The translations under genes were made by a program, and so were the position numbers. The notes beneath the pieces are model-generated. The model was given only the letters and a program-made list of their open reading frames with translations, had not been told where the DNA came from and searched no databases. A DNA stretch of 64,000 bases. Origin: Pseudomonas resinovorans NBRC 106553 (GTDB taxonomy: Bacteria; Pseudomonadota; Gammaproteobacteria; Pseudomonadales; Pseudomonadaceae). The stretch is from contig NC_021499.1 of the NCBI RefSeq assembly GCF_000412695.1, positions 2,356,001-2,420,000 on the forward strand, given 5' to 3'. Positions 20,532 to 29,867 of the stretch are shown here, piece after piece (the first letter of the stretch is position 1; each line of letters starts with the position of its first letter).

Positions 20532-21779
20532 ATGGTTGCGTTACTGATACTTGGCGGCCTGCTGCTGATAGTCGCCGGCCTGGTCTGGCTGGTGATGCTC
20601 GCCTTCGGCACCAGCCTGCTCTGGGGCTTCGGCAGCCTGCTGCCACCGGTCACCCTGGCCTATGTGCTCTATCACTGGCGCCGCGCACGCAAGGCCGTGG
20701 TACTGGGCGCCATGGGCTTCATCCCACTGGTGGTGGGGCTGACCATGCTCGCCGCCCAGGACCCCGATCGCCTTCAGGCGATCCTCAGCCTGCGCTGGCT
20801 GGACGATGAGCGGCAGGCGGGTTCCGAACTGGACATCCGCCTCAATGGCGAACTCAACGGCCAGGACTTCGTACCGCTGCAGGCGGAACTGGTGGACGGC
20901 ATCCTCAGCCTTCGCGAAGGCCAGGATTTCTATGCCCGCCGCGAGCTGAGCATCCGTCTCGGTGCGCAACCGCAAGGCGCCCTGAGCCTGGACGTACTGC
21001 CCGAGGACGCCGGCCCGCAGCCGGAAATCGAGATCAGCTGGCTGCTACCGGAACAGGAACTGCCCGAGGCCAGGCGCATTCCCCGTGGCTACACCCTGCA
21101 CCTCAACCTCCAGCCGGTGGCGCCGAACCGCCTGGCGGGCGACTTCCACCTGGTCCTGCCGCCGAAGTTCGCCACTACCCTGAGCGGTCACCTGGAGGTC
21201 TTCACCGACCGGCTGCGCTACCGCGAAGGGCGGGTGGATACCCACTACGATTCCCGCGACACCCTGGCCTATGTGATCCGCGACTACCTGCAGCGACGCT
21301 TCGCCACGCGCAACGTGGAACTGGCGCCCCTGCCGGGCGTCAGCCTGCCGGCGCGGGAGCTGGAAGTGGCGGTGGAGGCCCGGGTCGATGGCCAGCTCCA
21401 GCGGTTGCCCCTGCAATTGTTCAAGAGCGACGAGCGGGGCTGGCGCGTGCGCCGTGACAGCTTCCCGCCCCTGGCCGAGCCGGTGGCCGAGGTCCAGGCG
21501 GCGGAGCCCGCCAGCGAGGCGCTGGCGGTGGTCGAGAGCGTGCGCCCGGCGGACCGCCGTCTGCGCTTTTCCCTGCAGCGCCTGCTGAACAACCCCAACC
21601 AGTACCAGGAACTCGGCATGCGCGTTTACACCCAGCGCGGCAGCACCGCCGAAGGGCGTTTCGCCGGGCTGGATCGCGAGGGCCGCATCCTCATCCGTCG
21701 CAACCTGGGTGGAGCCGGCGCCGCCAGCTACAGCCTGGCGGTGGATGAGATCGAACGCATCGAGCTGCTGGAGCCGTAG
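20532..21779 (+). CDS. Conserved membrane protein of unknown function
   Basis: A 415-aa protein of no family I recognise. The first 75 residues are two or three hydrophobic helices (VALLILGGLLLIVAGLVWLV and the YVLYHWRRARKAVVLGAMGF turn), followed by a soluble, beta-rich region of about 340 residues. The C-terminus (GSTAEGRFAGLDREGRILIR) looks like a small SH3-like beta barrel. The gene order before htpG is the same as in P. aeruginosa (PA1595 region). It may be in one unit with the thioesterases: the gap is 43 bases with an AGGAAA ribosome binding site. Confidence 0.7.
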   Translation: MVALLILGGLLLIVAGLVWLVMLAFGTSLLWGFGSLLPPVTLAYVLYHWRRARKAVVLGAMGFIPLVVGLTMLAAQDPDRLQAILSLRWLDDERQAGSELDIRLNGELNGQDFVPLQAELVDGILSLREGQDFYARRELSIRLGAQPQGALSLDVLPEDAGPQPEIEISWLLPEQELPEARRIPRGYTLHLNLQPVAPNRLAGDFHLVLPPKFATTLSGHLEVFTDRLRYREGRVDTHYDSRDTLAYVIRDYLQRRFATRNVELAPLPGVSLPARELEVAVEARVDGQLQRLPLQLFKSDERGWRVRRDSFPPLAEPVAEVQAAEPASEALAVVESVRPADRRLRFSLQRLLNNPNQYQELGMRVYTQRGSTAEGRFAGLDREGRILIRRNLGGAGAASYSLAVDEIERIELLEP

Positions 21780-21821
21780 GCACGCGGTACGCCGGAAAGA
21801 AACGCCGAGTTTCGCTAAGCA

Positions 21822-21849
21822 CTTGAAATCCCTGTCGATGGCCCCATCT
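21822..21849 (+). promoter_or_regulatory. Heat-shock (sigma32) promoter of htpG
   Basis: CTTGAAA, a 13-base spacer and CCCCATCT match the RpoH consensus (CTTGAAA, 13-14 bases, CCCCATNT) almost perfectly. It lies 55 bases upstream of the htpG ATG. Confidence 0.92.
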
Positions 21850-21904
21850 GGATGACATCCGCCGCATTACGCGGCCTCTGTCATCCACGTGGAGTTAGAA
21901 GACC

Positions 21905-23803
21905 ATGAGTGTGGAAACTCAAAAAGAAACCCTGGGCTTCCAGACCGAGGTGAAGCAGCTGCTTCACCTGATGATCCATTCCCTTTACTCGAACAAGGAA
22001 ATCTTCCTCCGCGAACTGATTTCCAACGCCTCCGACGCCGTCGACAAGCTGCGCTTCGAAGCCCTGGCGACGCCGGCGCTGCTCGAAGGCGGCAGCGACC
22101 TGAAGATCCGCGTGAGCTTCGACAAGGACGCGCGCACCGTCACCATCGAAGACAACGGCATCGGCATGAGCCGCGACGAGGTGATCTCGCACCTGGGCAC
22201 CATCGCCAAATCCGGTACCGCCGACTTCCTGAAGAACCTCTCTGGCGACCAGAAGAAGGATTCCCACCTGATCGGCCAGTTCGGCGTGGGCTTCTATTCC
22301 GCCTTCATCGTTGCCGACCAGGTCGACGTCTTCACCCGCCGCGCCGGCCTGCCGGCCGCCGAGGGCGTGCACTGGTCGTCGAAAGGCGAGGGCGAGTTCG
22401 ACCTCGCCACCGTCGAGAAGGAATCGCGCGGCACCCGCATCGTCCTGCACCTGAAGGCCGACGAAGCGGAATTCGCCGACGGCTGGCGCCTGCGCAACGT
22501 CATCAAGAAGTACTCCGACCATATCGCCCTGCCCATCGAACTGCCGAAAGAGCAGCATGGCGAAGACGCGCCCGCCGAGCCGGAGTGGGAAACCGTCAAC
22601 CGCGCCAGCGCGCTCTGGACCCGTCCGCGCACCGAAGTGAAGGACGAGGAGTACCAGGAGTTCTACAAGCACGTCGCCCACGACTTCGAGAACCCGCTGT
22701 CCTGGAGCCACAACAAGGTCGAAGGCAAGCTGGAATACAACTCGCTGCTCTACGTGCCGGCCCGCGCCCCGTTCGACCTGTATCAGCGCGAGGCCCCGCG
22801 TGGCCTGAAACTCTACGTGCAGCGCGTATTCATCATGGACCAGGCCGAGCAGTTCCTGCCGCTCTACCTGCGCTTCATCAAGGGCGTGGTCGACTCCAAC
22901 GACCTGTCGCTGAACGTCTCCCGCGAGATCCTCCAGTCGGGCCCGGTGATCGACTCCATGAAGTCGGCCCTGACCAAGCGCGTGCTGGACATGCTGGAGA
23001 AGCTGGCGAAGAACGAACCGGAGCAATACAAGGGCTTCTGGAAGAACTTCGGCCAGGTGCTCAAGGAAGGCCCGGCGGAAGACTTCGCCAACAAGGAGAA
23101 GATCGCCGGCCTGCTGCGCTTCGCCTCTACCAGCGACGAATCGGGTGAGCAGAGCGTGTCCCTGGCCGACTACATCGGCCGCATGAAGGAAGGCCAGGAC
23201 AAGATCTACTACCTCACCGGCGAGAGTCACTCCCAGGTGAAGAACAGCCCGCACCTGGAAGTCTTCCGCAAGAAAGGCATCGAAGTGCTGCTGCTCACCG
23301 ACCGCATCGACGAGTGGCTGATGAGCTACCTCTCCGACTTCGACGGCAAGGGCTTCGTCGATGTCGCCCGTGGTGACCTCGACCTCGGCAAGCTGGACTC
23401 GGAAGAGGACAAGCAGGCCCAGCAGGAAGTGGCCAAGGCCAAGGAAGGGCTGATCGAGCGCCTGAAGAAGGTGCTGGATGAGCAGGTCAGCGAGGTGCGC
23501 GTGTCCCACCGCCTGACCGACTCGCCGGCGATTCTCGCCATCGGCGAACAGGACCTCGGCCTGCAGATGCGCCAGATCCTCGAGGCCAGCGGGCAGAAGG
23601 TGCCGGACTCCAAGCCGATCTTCGAGATCAACCCGGCCCACCCGCTGATCGAGAAGCTGGACAGCGAGCAGGATGAGAACCGCTTCGGCGAGCTCTCGCA
23701 CATTCTCTTCGACCAGGCCGCCCTGGCCGCCGGCGACAGCCTGAAGGACCCGGCCGCCTATGTGCGCCGCCTGAACAAGCTACTGGTGGAACTCTCCGCC
23801 TGA
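21905..23803 (+). CDS. htpG: Chaperone protein HtpG (Hsp90)
   Basis: HtpG is the bacterial Hsp90, an ATP-driven dimeric chaperone of the cytosol. It is 632 aa. The GHKL ATPase domain shows [21 protein letters not shown] and [13 protein letters not shown]; the middle domain contains the catalytic-loop Arg ([12 protein letters not shown]) and the C-terminal dimerisation domain follows. The start ATG has a GGAGTT-type ribosome binding site. It is preceded by a near-consensus sigma32 promoter and followed by a rho-independent terminator, so it is a single-gene heat-shock unit. Confidence 0.98.
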   Translation: MSVETQKETLGFQTEVKQLLHLMIHSLYSNKEIFLRELISNASDAVDKLRFEALATPALLEGGSDLKIRVSFDKDARTVTIEDNGIGMSRDEVISHLGTIAKSGTADFLKNLSGDQKKDSHLIGQFGVGFYSAFIVADQVDVFTRRAGLPAAEGVHWSSKGEGEFDLATVEKESRGTRIVLHLKADEAEFADGWRLRNVIKKYSDHIALPIELPKEQHGEDAPAEPEWETVNRASALWTRPRTEVKDEEYQEFYKHVAHDFENPLSWSHNKVEGKLEYNSLLYVPARAPFDLYQREAPRGLKLYVQRVFIMDQAEQFLPLYLRFIKGVVDSNDLSLNVSREILQSGPVIDSMKSALTKRVLDMLEKLAKNEPEQYKGFWKNFGQVLKEGPAEDFANKEKIAGLLRFASTSDESGEQSVSLADYIGRMKEGQDKIYYLTGESHSQVKNSPHLEVFRKKGIEVLLLTDRIDEWLMSYLSDFDGKGFVDVARGDLDLGKLDSEEDKQAQQEVAKAKEGLIERLKKVLDEQVSEVRVSHRLTDSPAILAIGEQDLGLQMRQILEASGQKVPDSKPIFEINPAHPLIEKLDSEQDENRFGELSHILFDQAALAAGDSLKDPAAYVRRLNKLLVELSA

Positions 23804-23808
23804 CCCCG

Positions 23809-23840
23809 AAAAGGCCCGCGCAAGCGGGCCTTTTTCTTTT
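23809..23840 (+). terminator. Rho-independent terminator after htpG
   Basis: AAAAGGCCCGC, loop GCAA, GCGGGCCTTTT then a T-run. Directly downstream (about 23841-23925) is a GTAGGGTGCGCCCTGCGCACC hairpin of a dispersed type. Confidence 0.93.
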
Positions 23841-23958
23841 CGTAGGGTGCGCCCTGCGCACCGCCGAACGGGCAGCGTAGCAACGCGAAACGAGATTGAA
23901 TTCGCACCTCCGGGCTGGCGTCTAAGCTTGGTCATTTCCCTGACTCAGGAGAACGCTC

Positions 23959-24747
23959 ATGAACCGCTTGCTGCTGTCTTCGCTGTTGTTCGCCATGGCC
24001 GGCCCCACCTGGGCGGCCATGGTCACCCAGGCGGTGCCCTACGAAATCGACGGCAAGGCGTTCCAGGGCACCCTGGTCTATGACGATGCCGTGAAAACCC
24101 CGCGCCCCGGCCTGCTGATGGTGCCCAACTGGCTGGGCGTGACGCCGGCCGCCGCCGAGCAGGCCAAGGTGATCGCCGGCGAGCGCTACGTCATTTTCAT
24201 CGCCGACATGTATGGCAAGGATGTGCGCCCGAGCAATCCCGACGAAGCCAAGGCCGCCGCCACGGCGGTGCGCGGCGACCGCCCGCTGATGCGCAAACGC
24301 GCCCAGGCCGGGGTGGAGACGCTCAAGGCCCAGGGCAGCAAGGTGGCCCTGGACCAGGCCAACCTCGGCGCCATCGGCTTCTGCTTCGGTGGTGGCAGTG
24401 TGCTGGAGCTGGCGCGAGCCGGAGCGCCGCTGAAGGGCTTCGTGTCCTTCCATGGCAACCTGGACACCCCCGATCCGGCCGACGCGCGCAATATCCGCGC
24501 GCCGGTGCTGGTGCTGCACGGCGCCGACGACCCCTCGGTGCCCAAGGCCCAGGTGGATGCCTTCACCGCTGAAATGACCGCGGCCAAGGCCGATTGGCAA
24601 CTGGTCAGCTATGGCGGCGCGGTGCACTCCTTCACCGACCCCGACGCGAAGGTGCCGGGCCGCAACGAATACCATCCCAAGGTCGCCGCACGGGCCTACC
24701 AGGCCATGAACGACCTGTTCGACGAAGTCTTCACCGGAACGAGGTAA
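23959..24747 (+). CDS. Dienelactone hydrolase family protein, exported
   Basis: This 262-aa alpha/beta hydrolase has a clear signal peptide (MNRLLLSSLLFAMAGPTWA). The DLH nucleophile is Cys in GFCFGGGS, with the Asp of GADDPS and the His of GGAVHSFTDP completing a Cys-Asp-His triad. The cofactor-free DLH family opens lactones and thioester-like bonds; a natural substrate is not known for this clade. It is a tandem paralogue of the next gene, which lacks the signal peptide; the gap is 3 bases. The presence of an exported and a cytosolic copy is unusual. Confidence 0.88.
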   Translation: MNRLLLSSLLFAMAGPTWAAMVTQAVPYEIDGKAFQGTLVYDDAVKTPRPGLLMVPNWLGVTPAAAEQAKVIAGERYVIFIADMYGKDVRPSNPDEAKAAATAVRGDRPLMRKRAQAGVETLKAQGSKVALDQANLGAIGFCFGGGSVLELARAGAPLKGFVSFHGNLDTPDPADARNIRAPVLVLHGADDPSVPKAQVDAFTAEMTAAKADWQLVSYGGAVHSFTDPDAKVPGRNEYHPKVAARAYQAMNDLFDEVFTGTR

Positions 24748-24750
24748 AAC

Positions 24751-25476
24751 ATGACGCAAATCCAGTCCCAGGCCCTTGGCTACAGCGTCGATGGCCTGGC
24801 CTTCGAAGGCCGCCTGCTGTTCGACGCCGCCGACCAGGCGCCGCGCCCAGCCCTGCTGATGGCGCCCAACTGGTTCGGGGTCAGCGAGGGCGCCCAGGAG
24901 ATCGCCGCCCAGGTGGCCAGCCGTGGCTATCGGGTGCTGCTGGTCGATCTCTATGGCGCGACGCTGCGCCCGGCAAGCCCGGCCGAAGCCGGCGCCGCCA
25001 TGCTGCCGCTGAAACAGGACCGCTCGCTGCTGCGTCGCCGCCTTCTGGCCGCCCTGGATGCCCTGCGTGGCCAGTCGGTTACCGCCATCGACGGCACGCG
25101 ACTGGCGGCCTTCGGCTTCTGCTTCGGTGGCACCTGCGCGCTGGAACTGGCGCGAGCCGGCGCGCCGCTGAAGGCTGCGGTGTCCTTCCATGGCTCGCTG
25201 GATACGCCGGATGCCGCCGACGCGCGGCGCATCCAGGGCGCGGTACTGGTGCTCGATGGCGCCCTCGACCCGCTGGTGCCCCGCGAGCAATTGCCGGCCT
25301 TCGCCAAGGAAATGGGCGATGCGGGCGTCGACTGGCAGCTGCTGAGCTACGGCGGAGCGGTGCATTCCTTCACCGACCCCGACGCCAAGGTTCCGGGCAC
25401 CTCGCAGTACGACGCCAAGGTGTCGCGACGGGCCTTCGCCGCCATGTATGCGCTGCTGGACGAGGTCTTTGCCTGA
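24751..25476 (+). CDS. Dienelactone hydrolase family protein, cytoplasmic
   Basis: This 241-aa paralogue of the preceding gene has the same core, with the Cys nucleophile in GFCFGGTC, an Asp at DGALDPLVP and the His in GGAVHSFTDP. It has no signal peptide, so it stays in the cytosol. The two share most of the C-terminal motif (YGGAVHSFTDPDAKVPG), indicating a tandem duplication followed by loss or gain of the export signal. The start has a GAGGTAAAAC ribosome binding site overlapping the end of the first copy. Confidence 0.88.
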   Translation: MTQIQSQALGYSVDGLAFEGRLLFDAADQAPRPALLMAPNWFGVSEGAQEIAAQVASRGYRVLLVDLYGATLRPASPAEAGAAMLPLKQDRSLLRRRLLAALDALRGQSVTAIDGTRLAAFGFCFGGTCALELARAGAPLKAAVSFHGSLDTPDAADARRIQGAVLVLDGALDPLVPREQLPAFAKEMGDAGVDWQLLSYGGAVHSFTDPDAKVPGTSQYDAKVSRRAFAAMYALLDEVFA

Positions 25477-25495
25477 CGGCGTGAGTCTTGGTTTT

Positions 25496-25756
25496 TGTGG
25501 GGGCGATCGTTTGGGCGGCTGCGCCGCCCTTGGCGAATGAATTCGCCCCCACAGACCGTAGCCCGGATGAAATCCGGAAGCGGCGACGGGAATTCCCCGG
25601 ATTGCATCCGGGCTACCCGCTCACGCGGTAGGTTGTGGCTGAGCTACGCGAAGCCCAACACTCGCCTCAGCGTTGGGCCGCGCTGCGCTTGGCCCAACCT
25701 ACGGATCCTCAACCAGCCTTCTTGAAGAGTCGTAGCCCGGACTTCATCCGGGCTAC
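25496..25756. repeat. Cluster of four dispersed palindromic repeats
   Basis: Four hairpin-forming units fill the gap. 25496-25553: TGTGGGGGCGA / TCGCCCCCACA. 25558-25616: GTAGCCCGG ... CCGGGCTAC. 25628-25702: GTAGGTTG ... CAACCTAC. 25732-25756: a short perfect hairpin GTAGCCCGGA / TCCGGGCTAC. All are common intergenic repeats of Pseudomonas and relatives; none encodes protein. The last lies at the 3' end of the pirin gene and could help end it. Confidence 0.75.
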
Positions 25757-25764
25757 CTATTGCC

Positions 25765-26625
25765 TCAGCGTGGCAACTCGATACGGCTGGTTTCTCCCTG
25801 CACCACCGGCCAATCCCCGGCCGCCCAGCGGCTGCGGGCCCGGTCGATCAGCTCCGGGCGGCTGGAAACGAAGTTCCAGTTCATCCGTCGTTGTCCGTCC
25901 AGCGGCTCGCCGCCGATCATCACCAGCTGGCAACCGCTGCAGGCGGACAGCACGTACTCCTCACCCTCCGGCAGCACCACCAGGCAGCGCGGCTCCAGGG
26001 GCTGGTCATCCAGCAGCGCTTCGCCTTCCAGCACATAGAGGGCGCGTTGCGGGTGCTCGGTGGGGATGTTCAGGGTGGCGCCTGCCTCCAGTTGCAGGTC
26101 GGCGTAGAGGGTAGGGGAGAGCACTGGTACCGGCGACTCCAGGCAGAAACCGCTGCCGGCGATGAGGCGGATGCGCACGCCGAGGGCGTCCCGCTCCGGC
26201 AGGCTGCTCGCCGGGTGGTGGCTGTAGCTGGGTTCGCAGTCTTCCAGCGCGCTCGGTAGCGCCAGCCATACCTGCAGGCCGTGGGCACGGGAACCGCTGG
26301 CCAGCAGCGCGTCCGGCGTGCGCTCCACATGGGCGACGCCCTTGCCTGCGGTCATCCAGCTGACATCCCCCGGTTTCACCACCTGGTCCGAACCCAGGCT
26401 GTCCTTGTGCTGCAACTCGCCCTCGAACAGGTAGGTGAGGGTGGAGAGGCCAATATGCGGGTGCTGGCGCACGTCCATGCCGGTGCCGGGGGCATAGGTC
26501 GCCTCCAGCATGTGGTCGAAGAACACGAAGGGCCCGACGCTGCGGCACTGGGCCGACGGCAGCGGGCGGAGGATGGGCTGTCCGGCGACCGCTTCGGCGC
26601 GCGGGCGGATGGTGAGGATGTTCAT
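25765..26625 (-). CDS. Pirin family protein
   Basis: This 286-aa bicupin protein has HPHIGLSTLTYLFEGELQHKDSLG in the first cupin, holding the metal-binding His/His/Glu positions (shown in pieces: HPHIG, EGELQHKD). Pirins bind Fe or other metals; some act as quercetinases or redox-sensing cofactors. The start at 26625 follows family length and is preceded by CGCAGGAAG on the minus strand; the longer in-frame start at 26724 runs into osmC. Its stop is 20 bases away from the last palindromic repeat. It is probably transcribed with the osmC-like gene. Confidence 0.88.
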   Translation of the reverse strand: MNILTIRPRAEAVAGQPILRPLPSAQCRSVGPFVFFDHMLEATYAPGTGMDVRQHPHIGLSTLTYLFEGELQHKDSLGSDQVVKPGDVSWMTAGKGVAHVERTPDALLASGSRAHGLQVWLALPSALEDCEPSYSHHPASSLPERDALGVRIRLIAGSGFCLESPVPVLSPTLYADLQLEAGATLNIPTEHPQRALYVLEGEALLDDQPLEPRCLVVLPEGEEYVLSACSGCQLVMIGGEPLDGQRRMNWNFVSSRPELIDRARSRWAAGDWPVVQGETSRIELPR

Positions 26626-26645
26626 GTTCGGACTTCCTGCGCGGC

Positions 26646-27065
26646 TCACTGGCTGAAGTTGCCTTCGGCGAGGTGGGTTTCGATGCTGACTTCCACCTGG
26701 GTCATCAGTTTGTGCACGGGGCACTTGTCGGCGATGCGCAGCAGGGTGGCGCGTTGCTCGTCGGTGAGGACGCCGCGCAGGGTCAGTTTCACGTCCAGGC
26801 GATAGTGTCCCTTGCGTTCCTCGCTGTCGTCGCGGGTCACCTCCACGTCCACGCCGGTCAGCGGAATGCCGTTCTTCTGGGCGTAGTAGGTCACCGTCAG
26901 GGCCTTGCAGCTGCCCAGGGCCGCGTCGAAGTAATCATGGGGCTCCGGGTCTGCCCCGGCACCGCCCAGGTCCGTCGGCAGGTCGGTGAACAGCGGCGCC
27001 TTGCCGTCCAGTTCGATGCGCTGGCGGGTGGCATTGGCGGAATCACGGGTGAGACGGATAGTCAT
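26646..27065 (-). CDS. OsmC family peroxiredoxin-like protein
   Basis: This 139-aa OsmC/YhfA-type protein has the first conserved Cys in DAALGSCKALTVTYYA and the second in ADKCPVHKLM. These two Cys form the peroxidatic and resolving pair in OsmC/Ohr. Members reduce organic hydroperoxides or act in sulfur/redox physiology; the YhfA-like subgroup is less well known. It is upstream of pirin with a 20-base gap, consistent with a redox-stress unit. Confidence 0.87.
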   Translation of the reverse strand: MTIRLTRDSANATRQRIELDGKAPLFTDLPTDLGGAGADPEPHDYFDAALGSCKALTVTYYAQKNGIPLTGVDVEVTRDDSEERKGHYRLDVKLTLRGVLTDEQRATLLRIADKCPVHKLMTQVEVSIETHLAEGNFSQ

Positions 27066-27205
27066 GGAAGGCCTCCTGGCCGGTGCGCGGATGAAGTCCC
27101 GACTAGGCTAGCGCAAAGGATCACCGCCGCGCAGCCGGGAGCCGGGTTGAACGCAGCCGGGAGGCTGGCGGTCCAACTCCGTTCAGCCACCTGGGAGAAA
27201 CTGCC

Positions 27206-28261
27206 TTGTATCGACTGAGGACCAGTCTCGCCGCGCTGCTGCTGCTGGCGGCAACCCTGCCCGTTGAAGCGCGGGACTACCACTACAGCGACGCCCACCT
27301 GCACTACGTGGATTTCTTCCAGGAAAGCGACGGCATGAAGAGCCTGTTGCAGGCGATGGACAAGGGCCGAATCGACCATGTGATGATCTCCGGCATCCCG
27401 GTGGCGAAGAAATGGCACGAGGATGAACCCAAGCGGCCGCGCTACTACGCCGGCGACGATGCCGCCGCCTACTGGTACAGCGCCACCGACGTGCTGGTGG
27501 CCGCCGCGGTGAAGCAGTTGTCGGACGCGCAGCGCCAGCGTTTCCATCCCTTCCTCAGCGGCTTCAACCCCAACGACAAGAACGCCGACGCCCATATTCG
27601 CCGCATGCTGGAGCTGGACCCGGGGCTCTGGCAGGGCATAGGCGAGGTGTTCACCCGCCATGACGACCTCACCGCCCTGATCGACGGCGACACGCCGCGG
27701 GCTAACAACGAGGCCATGGGGCGCATCTACCACCTGGCCGCCGAGTACGACCTGCCGGTGCTGCTGCATTCCAACATCACCTCCAAGCGCGAGCGCAACC
27801 CGCTCTACCTGCAGGAGGTGGAGGAGCCCCTGCGCAACCATCCCCATGTGCGTTTCATCTGGGCCCACGCCGGTTCGAGCATGGAGATCCACCGCCACCA
27901 GACGAAGATGGATTTCCTCCTCTCCACCCTGGACCGGCTACTGGGAAGCTACCCCAACCTCTACATCGATCTGTCCTGGAGCGTGCTCGAGCCCTACCTG
28001 CTGGACGCCGACGGCAAGCCCGACCGCCGCTGGCTGACGCTGGTGGAACGCTACCCCGAGCGCTTCATGCTGGGCTCGGACGTGGTGGGGCGCTTCGATG
28101 GACTGGGGGATTACCTCAGCGCCTACGACCCCTTCCTCGACGCCTTGCCCGAGGCGGTGGCGCGCAAGGTGGCGCGGGACAACTTCCTCGCCGTGCTGCC
28201 AATGAAGCACCGCTCGGCCAAGGAACAGGCGCAGGTGCAGGCCGATCGACCGGGCCGTTGA
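27206..28261 (+). CDS. Amidohydrolase-family (TIM-barrel) protein, exported
   Basis: The 351-aa protein starts at TTG (27206), with GGGAG 8 bases upstream, and has a signal peptide (MYRLRTSLAALLLLAATLPV...EA). The mature domain resembles amidohydrolase_2/PHP-type metal-dependent TIM-barrel enzymes: DAHLHYVDF near the start gives a His-x-His metal motif, and FIWAHAGSS and DLSWSV are metal-site-like later. GSDVVGRFDG carries the terminal Asp. The substrate is unknown; similar exported proteins are annotated only as amidohydrolases. It lies alone between divergent osmC and the DUF3859 gene. Confidence 0.78.
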   Translation: MYRLRTSLAALLLLAATLPVEARDYHYSDAHLHYVDFFQESDGMKSLLQAMDKGRIDHVMISGIPVAKKWHEDEPKRPRYYAGDDAAAYWYSATDVLVAAAVKQLSDAQRQRFHPFLSGFNPNDKNADAHIRRMLELDPGLWQGIGEVFTRHDDLTALIDGDTPRANNEAMGRIYHLAAEYDLPVLLHSNITSKRERNPLYLQEVEEPLRNHPHVRFIWAHAGSSMEIHRHQTKMDFLLSTLDRLLGSYPNLYIDLSWSVLEPYLLDADGKPDRRWLTLVERYPERFMLGSDVVGRFDGLGDYLSAYDPFLDALPEAVARKVARDNFLAVLPMKHRSAKEQAQVQADRPGR

Positions 28262-28335
28262 GCGCTTCAACGGCCTGTCATATGCCTGTCACGGGCATGT
28301 CATAGCCTCGCGCCACCGCAAACAAGGAGCGCGAC

Positions 28336-28800
28336 ATGATTCCCTTTCGAATGACAGCACTCGTGGCCTTTGGCCTGGCATCCGGCATGGCCCTGGCCGA
28401 TGTACGGGTGGACGGGCCGATTGAGTACGGCATCTTCGAATCCCAGTACAAGGACTACCAGCCGGGCGAGCGCGTGCTGACCCGCAGCAACCAGACCATT
28501 CAGCGCACCGACGTGATCCCGGCCAAACTGGGCACCAAGTTCGGCATGCGCTACACCCTGACCGGCAAGCAGGAAAAAGACACCCCGCTGACCCTGCTGT
28601 ACCTCACCCCCGGCGTGGTGTCGCCAGACGGCAAGCGCCACGACAAGTTCGTGGTGGAGCAGCAGATGGCCGCCGGCGCACCCTTGGACGTGATGGCCTT
28701 CGAGTTCACCGAGCACTACGAAGTGGTGCCGGGCGAGTGGCGCTTCATGGTGTTCCAGGGCGACCGCCTGCTGGCCGAACAGAGCTTCACCGTCCGCTGA
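28336..28800 (+). CDS. DUF3859 domain protein, exported
   Basis: A 154-aa protein with a signal peptide (MIPFRMTALVAFGLASGMALA) and a DUF3859 body (IEYGIFESQYKDY, FEFTEHYEVVPGEWRF). It is a predicted periplasmic beta-sandwich, function unknown. An AGGAGCG ribosome binding site precedes the ATG. It precedes the response regulator gene by 65 bases on the same strand, with a possible TATAGT -10 between, so they need not share a transcript. Confidence 0.83.
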   Translation: MIPFRMTALVAFGLASGMALADVRVDGPIEYGIFESQYKDYQPGERVLTRSNQTIQRTDVIPAKLGTKFGMRYTLTGKQEKDTPLTLLYLTPGVVSPDGKRHDKFVVEQQMAAGAPLDVMAFEFTEHYEVVPGEWRFMVFQGDRLLAEQSFTVR

Positions 28801-28865
28801 CCCCGCGCGCGTCGCCATGGCGCGCTATAGTCGCTGGGTCTGAAGGTGGCGCGAGGCGTGGGCCC

Positions 28866-29585
28866 ATGGCCGAACAGATCAGCATCCTGGTGGTGGACGA
28901 CGACGAGGCGATCCGCGAGTTGCTGCTGGATTACCTCGGCGGCCAGGGCTACCAGGTCCAGGCCGTGGCGGATAGCGGCCAGCTGCGAGCGCGGCTGGCC
29001 GAGGCACTGCCCGACCTGGTGCTGCTGGACGTGGGCCTGCCCGGCGAGGATGGCCTCAGCCTGGCGCGCTTTCTGCGCGAGCATCACGACCTGCCGGTGA
29101 TCATGGTCTCCGGCGCCGGCACCCCGCTGGACCGCATTGTCGGCCTGGAGGTGGGCGCCGATGACTACCTGGCCAAGCCCTTCGATCCCCGCGAGCTGCT
29201 GGCACGTCTCAAGACCGTGTTGCGGCGCTATCGCCGCGCGGCGCCGCCGACCGCCGAGCCGGTCATGGAAAGCGAGAGCCCCTGCCTGCAGCTCGGCCGC
29301 TGCCGCCTCGATCTGCAGAGCCGCCAGCTGTTCGATGCCCTGGGCGAGGAAATCCCCCTGACCGCCATGGAGTTCGACCTGCTCCAGGCCTTCGCCCAGC
29401 GCCCGAATCGGCCGTTGTCCCGCGACCAACTGCTGAACCTCACCCAGCACCGCGACTGGAATCCCTTCGACCGCTCCATCGACATCCGCATCGCCCGCCT
29501 GCGCCGCAAGCTGGAGCCAGACCCGGACAAGCCGCAGATCATCCGTACCGTGCGCGGCGTGGGCTACATGTTCGTGCCGGGGTGA
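28866..29585 (+). CDS. OmpR/PhoB-family response regulator
   Basis: This 239-aa regulator has a receiver domain with phospho-acceptor Asp55 (LVLLDVGLPGEDG), acidic pocket DDDE, Thr/Ser in MVSGAG and Lys in LAKPFD. It is followed by a winged-helix DNA-binding domain (LTAMEFDLLQAFAQRPNRPL to RTVRGVGYMF). It acts as a transcription factor when phosphorylated. A hybrid sensor kinase lies 282 bases downstream on the same strand, the likely but unproven partner. The start at 28866 is the first Met of the family; earlier in-frame codons overlap the DUF3859 gene. Confidence 0.9.
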   Translation: MAEQISILVVDDDEAIRELLLDYLGGQGYQVQAVADSGQLRARLAEALPDLVLLDVGLPGEDGLSLARFLREHHDLPVIMVSGAGTPLDRIVGLEVGADDYLAKPFDPRELLARLKTVLRRYRRAAPPTAEPVMESESPCLQLGRCRLDLQSRQLFDALGEEIPLTAMEFDLLQAFAQRPNRPLSRDQLLNLTQHRDWNPFDRSIDIRIARLRRKLEPDPDKPQIIRTVRGVGYMFVPG

Positions 29586-29600
29586 GGTGCGAGCGGCCCC

Positions 29601-29746
29601 GGCATTCCGCATTGATGGGTATCGCTTCGCTCGACCCATCCTACGAGTCCGTAGCTCGGATGAAATCTCCGCCTCGTAGGATGGGTAGAGCCTGCGAAAC
29701 CCATCATTCGGTGTCGACGGATAACGCTGCGCTGGACCCAGCCTAC
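29601..29746. repeat. Degenerate copies of the GTAGGATGGGT palindromic repeat
   Basis: A half copy (CATTCCGCATTGATGGGTATC... to CCCATCCTAC at 29644) is followed by an inverted one from GTAGGATGGGT (29676) to CCCAGCCTAC (29746). They belong to the same family as the full copies at 33625-33709 and 44085-44166. Confidence 0.7.
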
Positions 29747-29867
29747 GAAAGGCGAGAACCGCCACGGCACCCCGTTTGTTTCAATTGTTTCAATCCCCGC
29801 CTGAGCCTCCGGGCGGCGCCGGGCTGTCTCTATACTCAGGCTGTCCGCCACCCCGGAGGGCTTTTAG

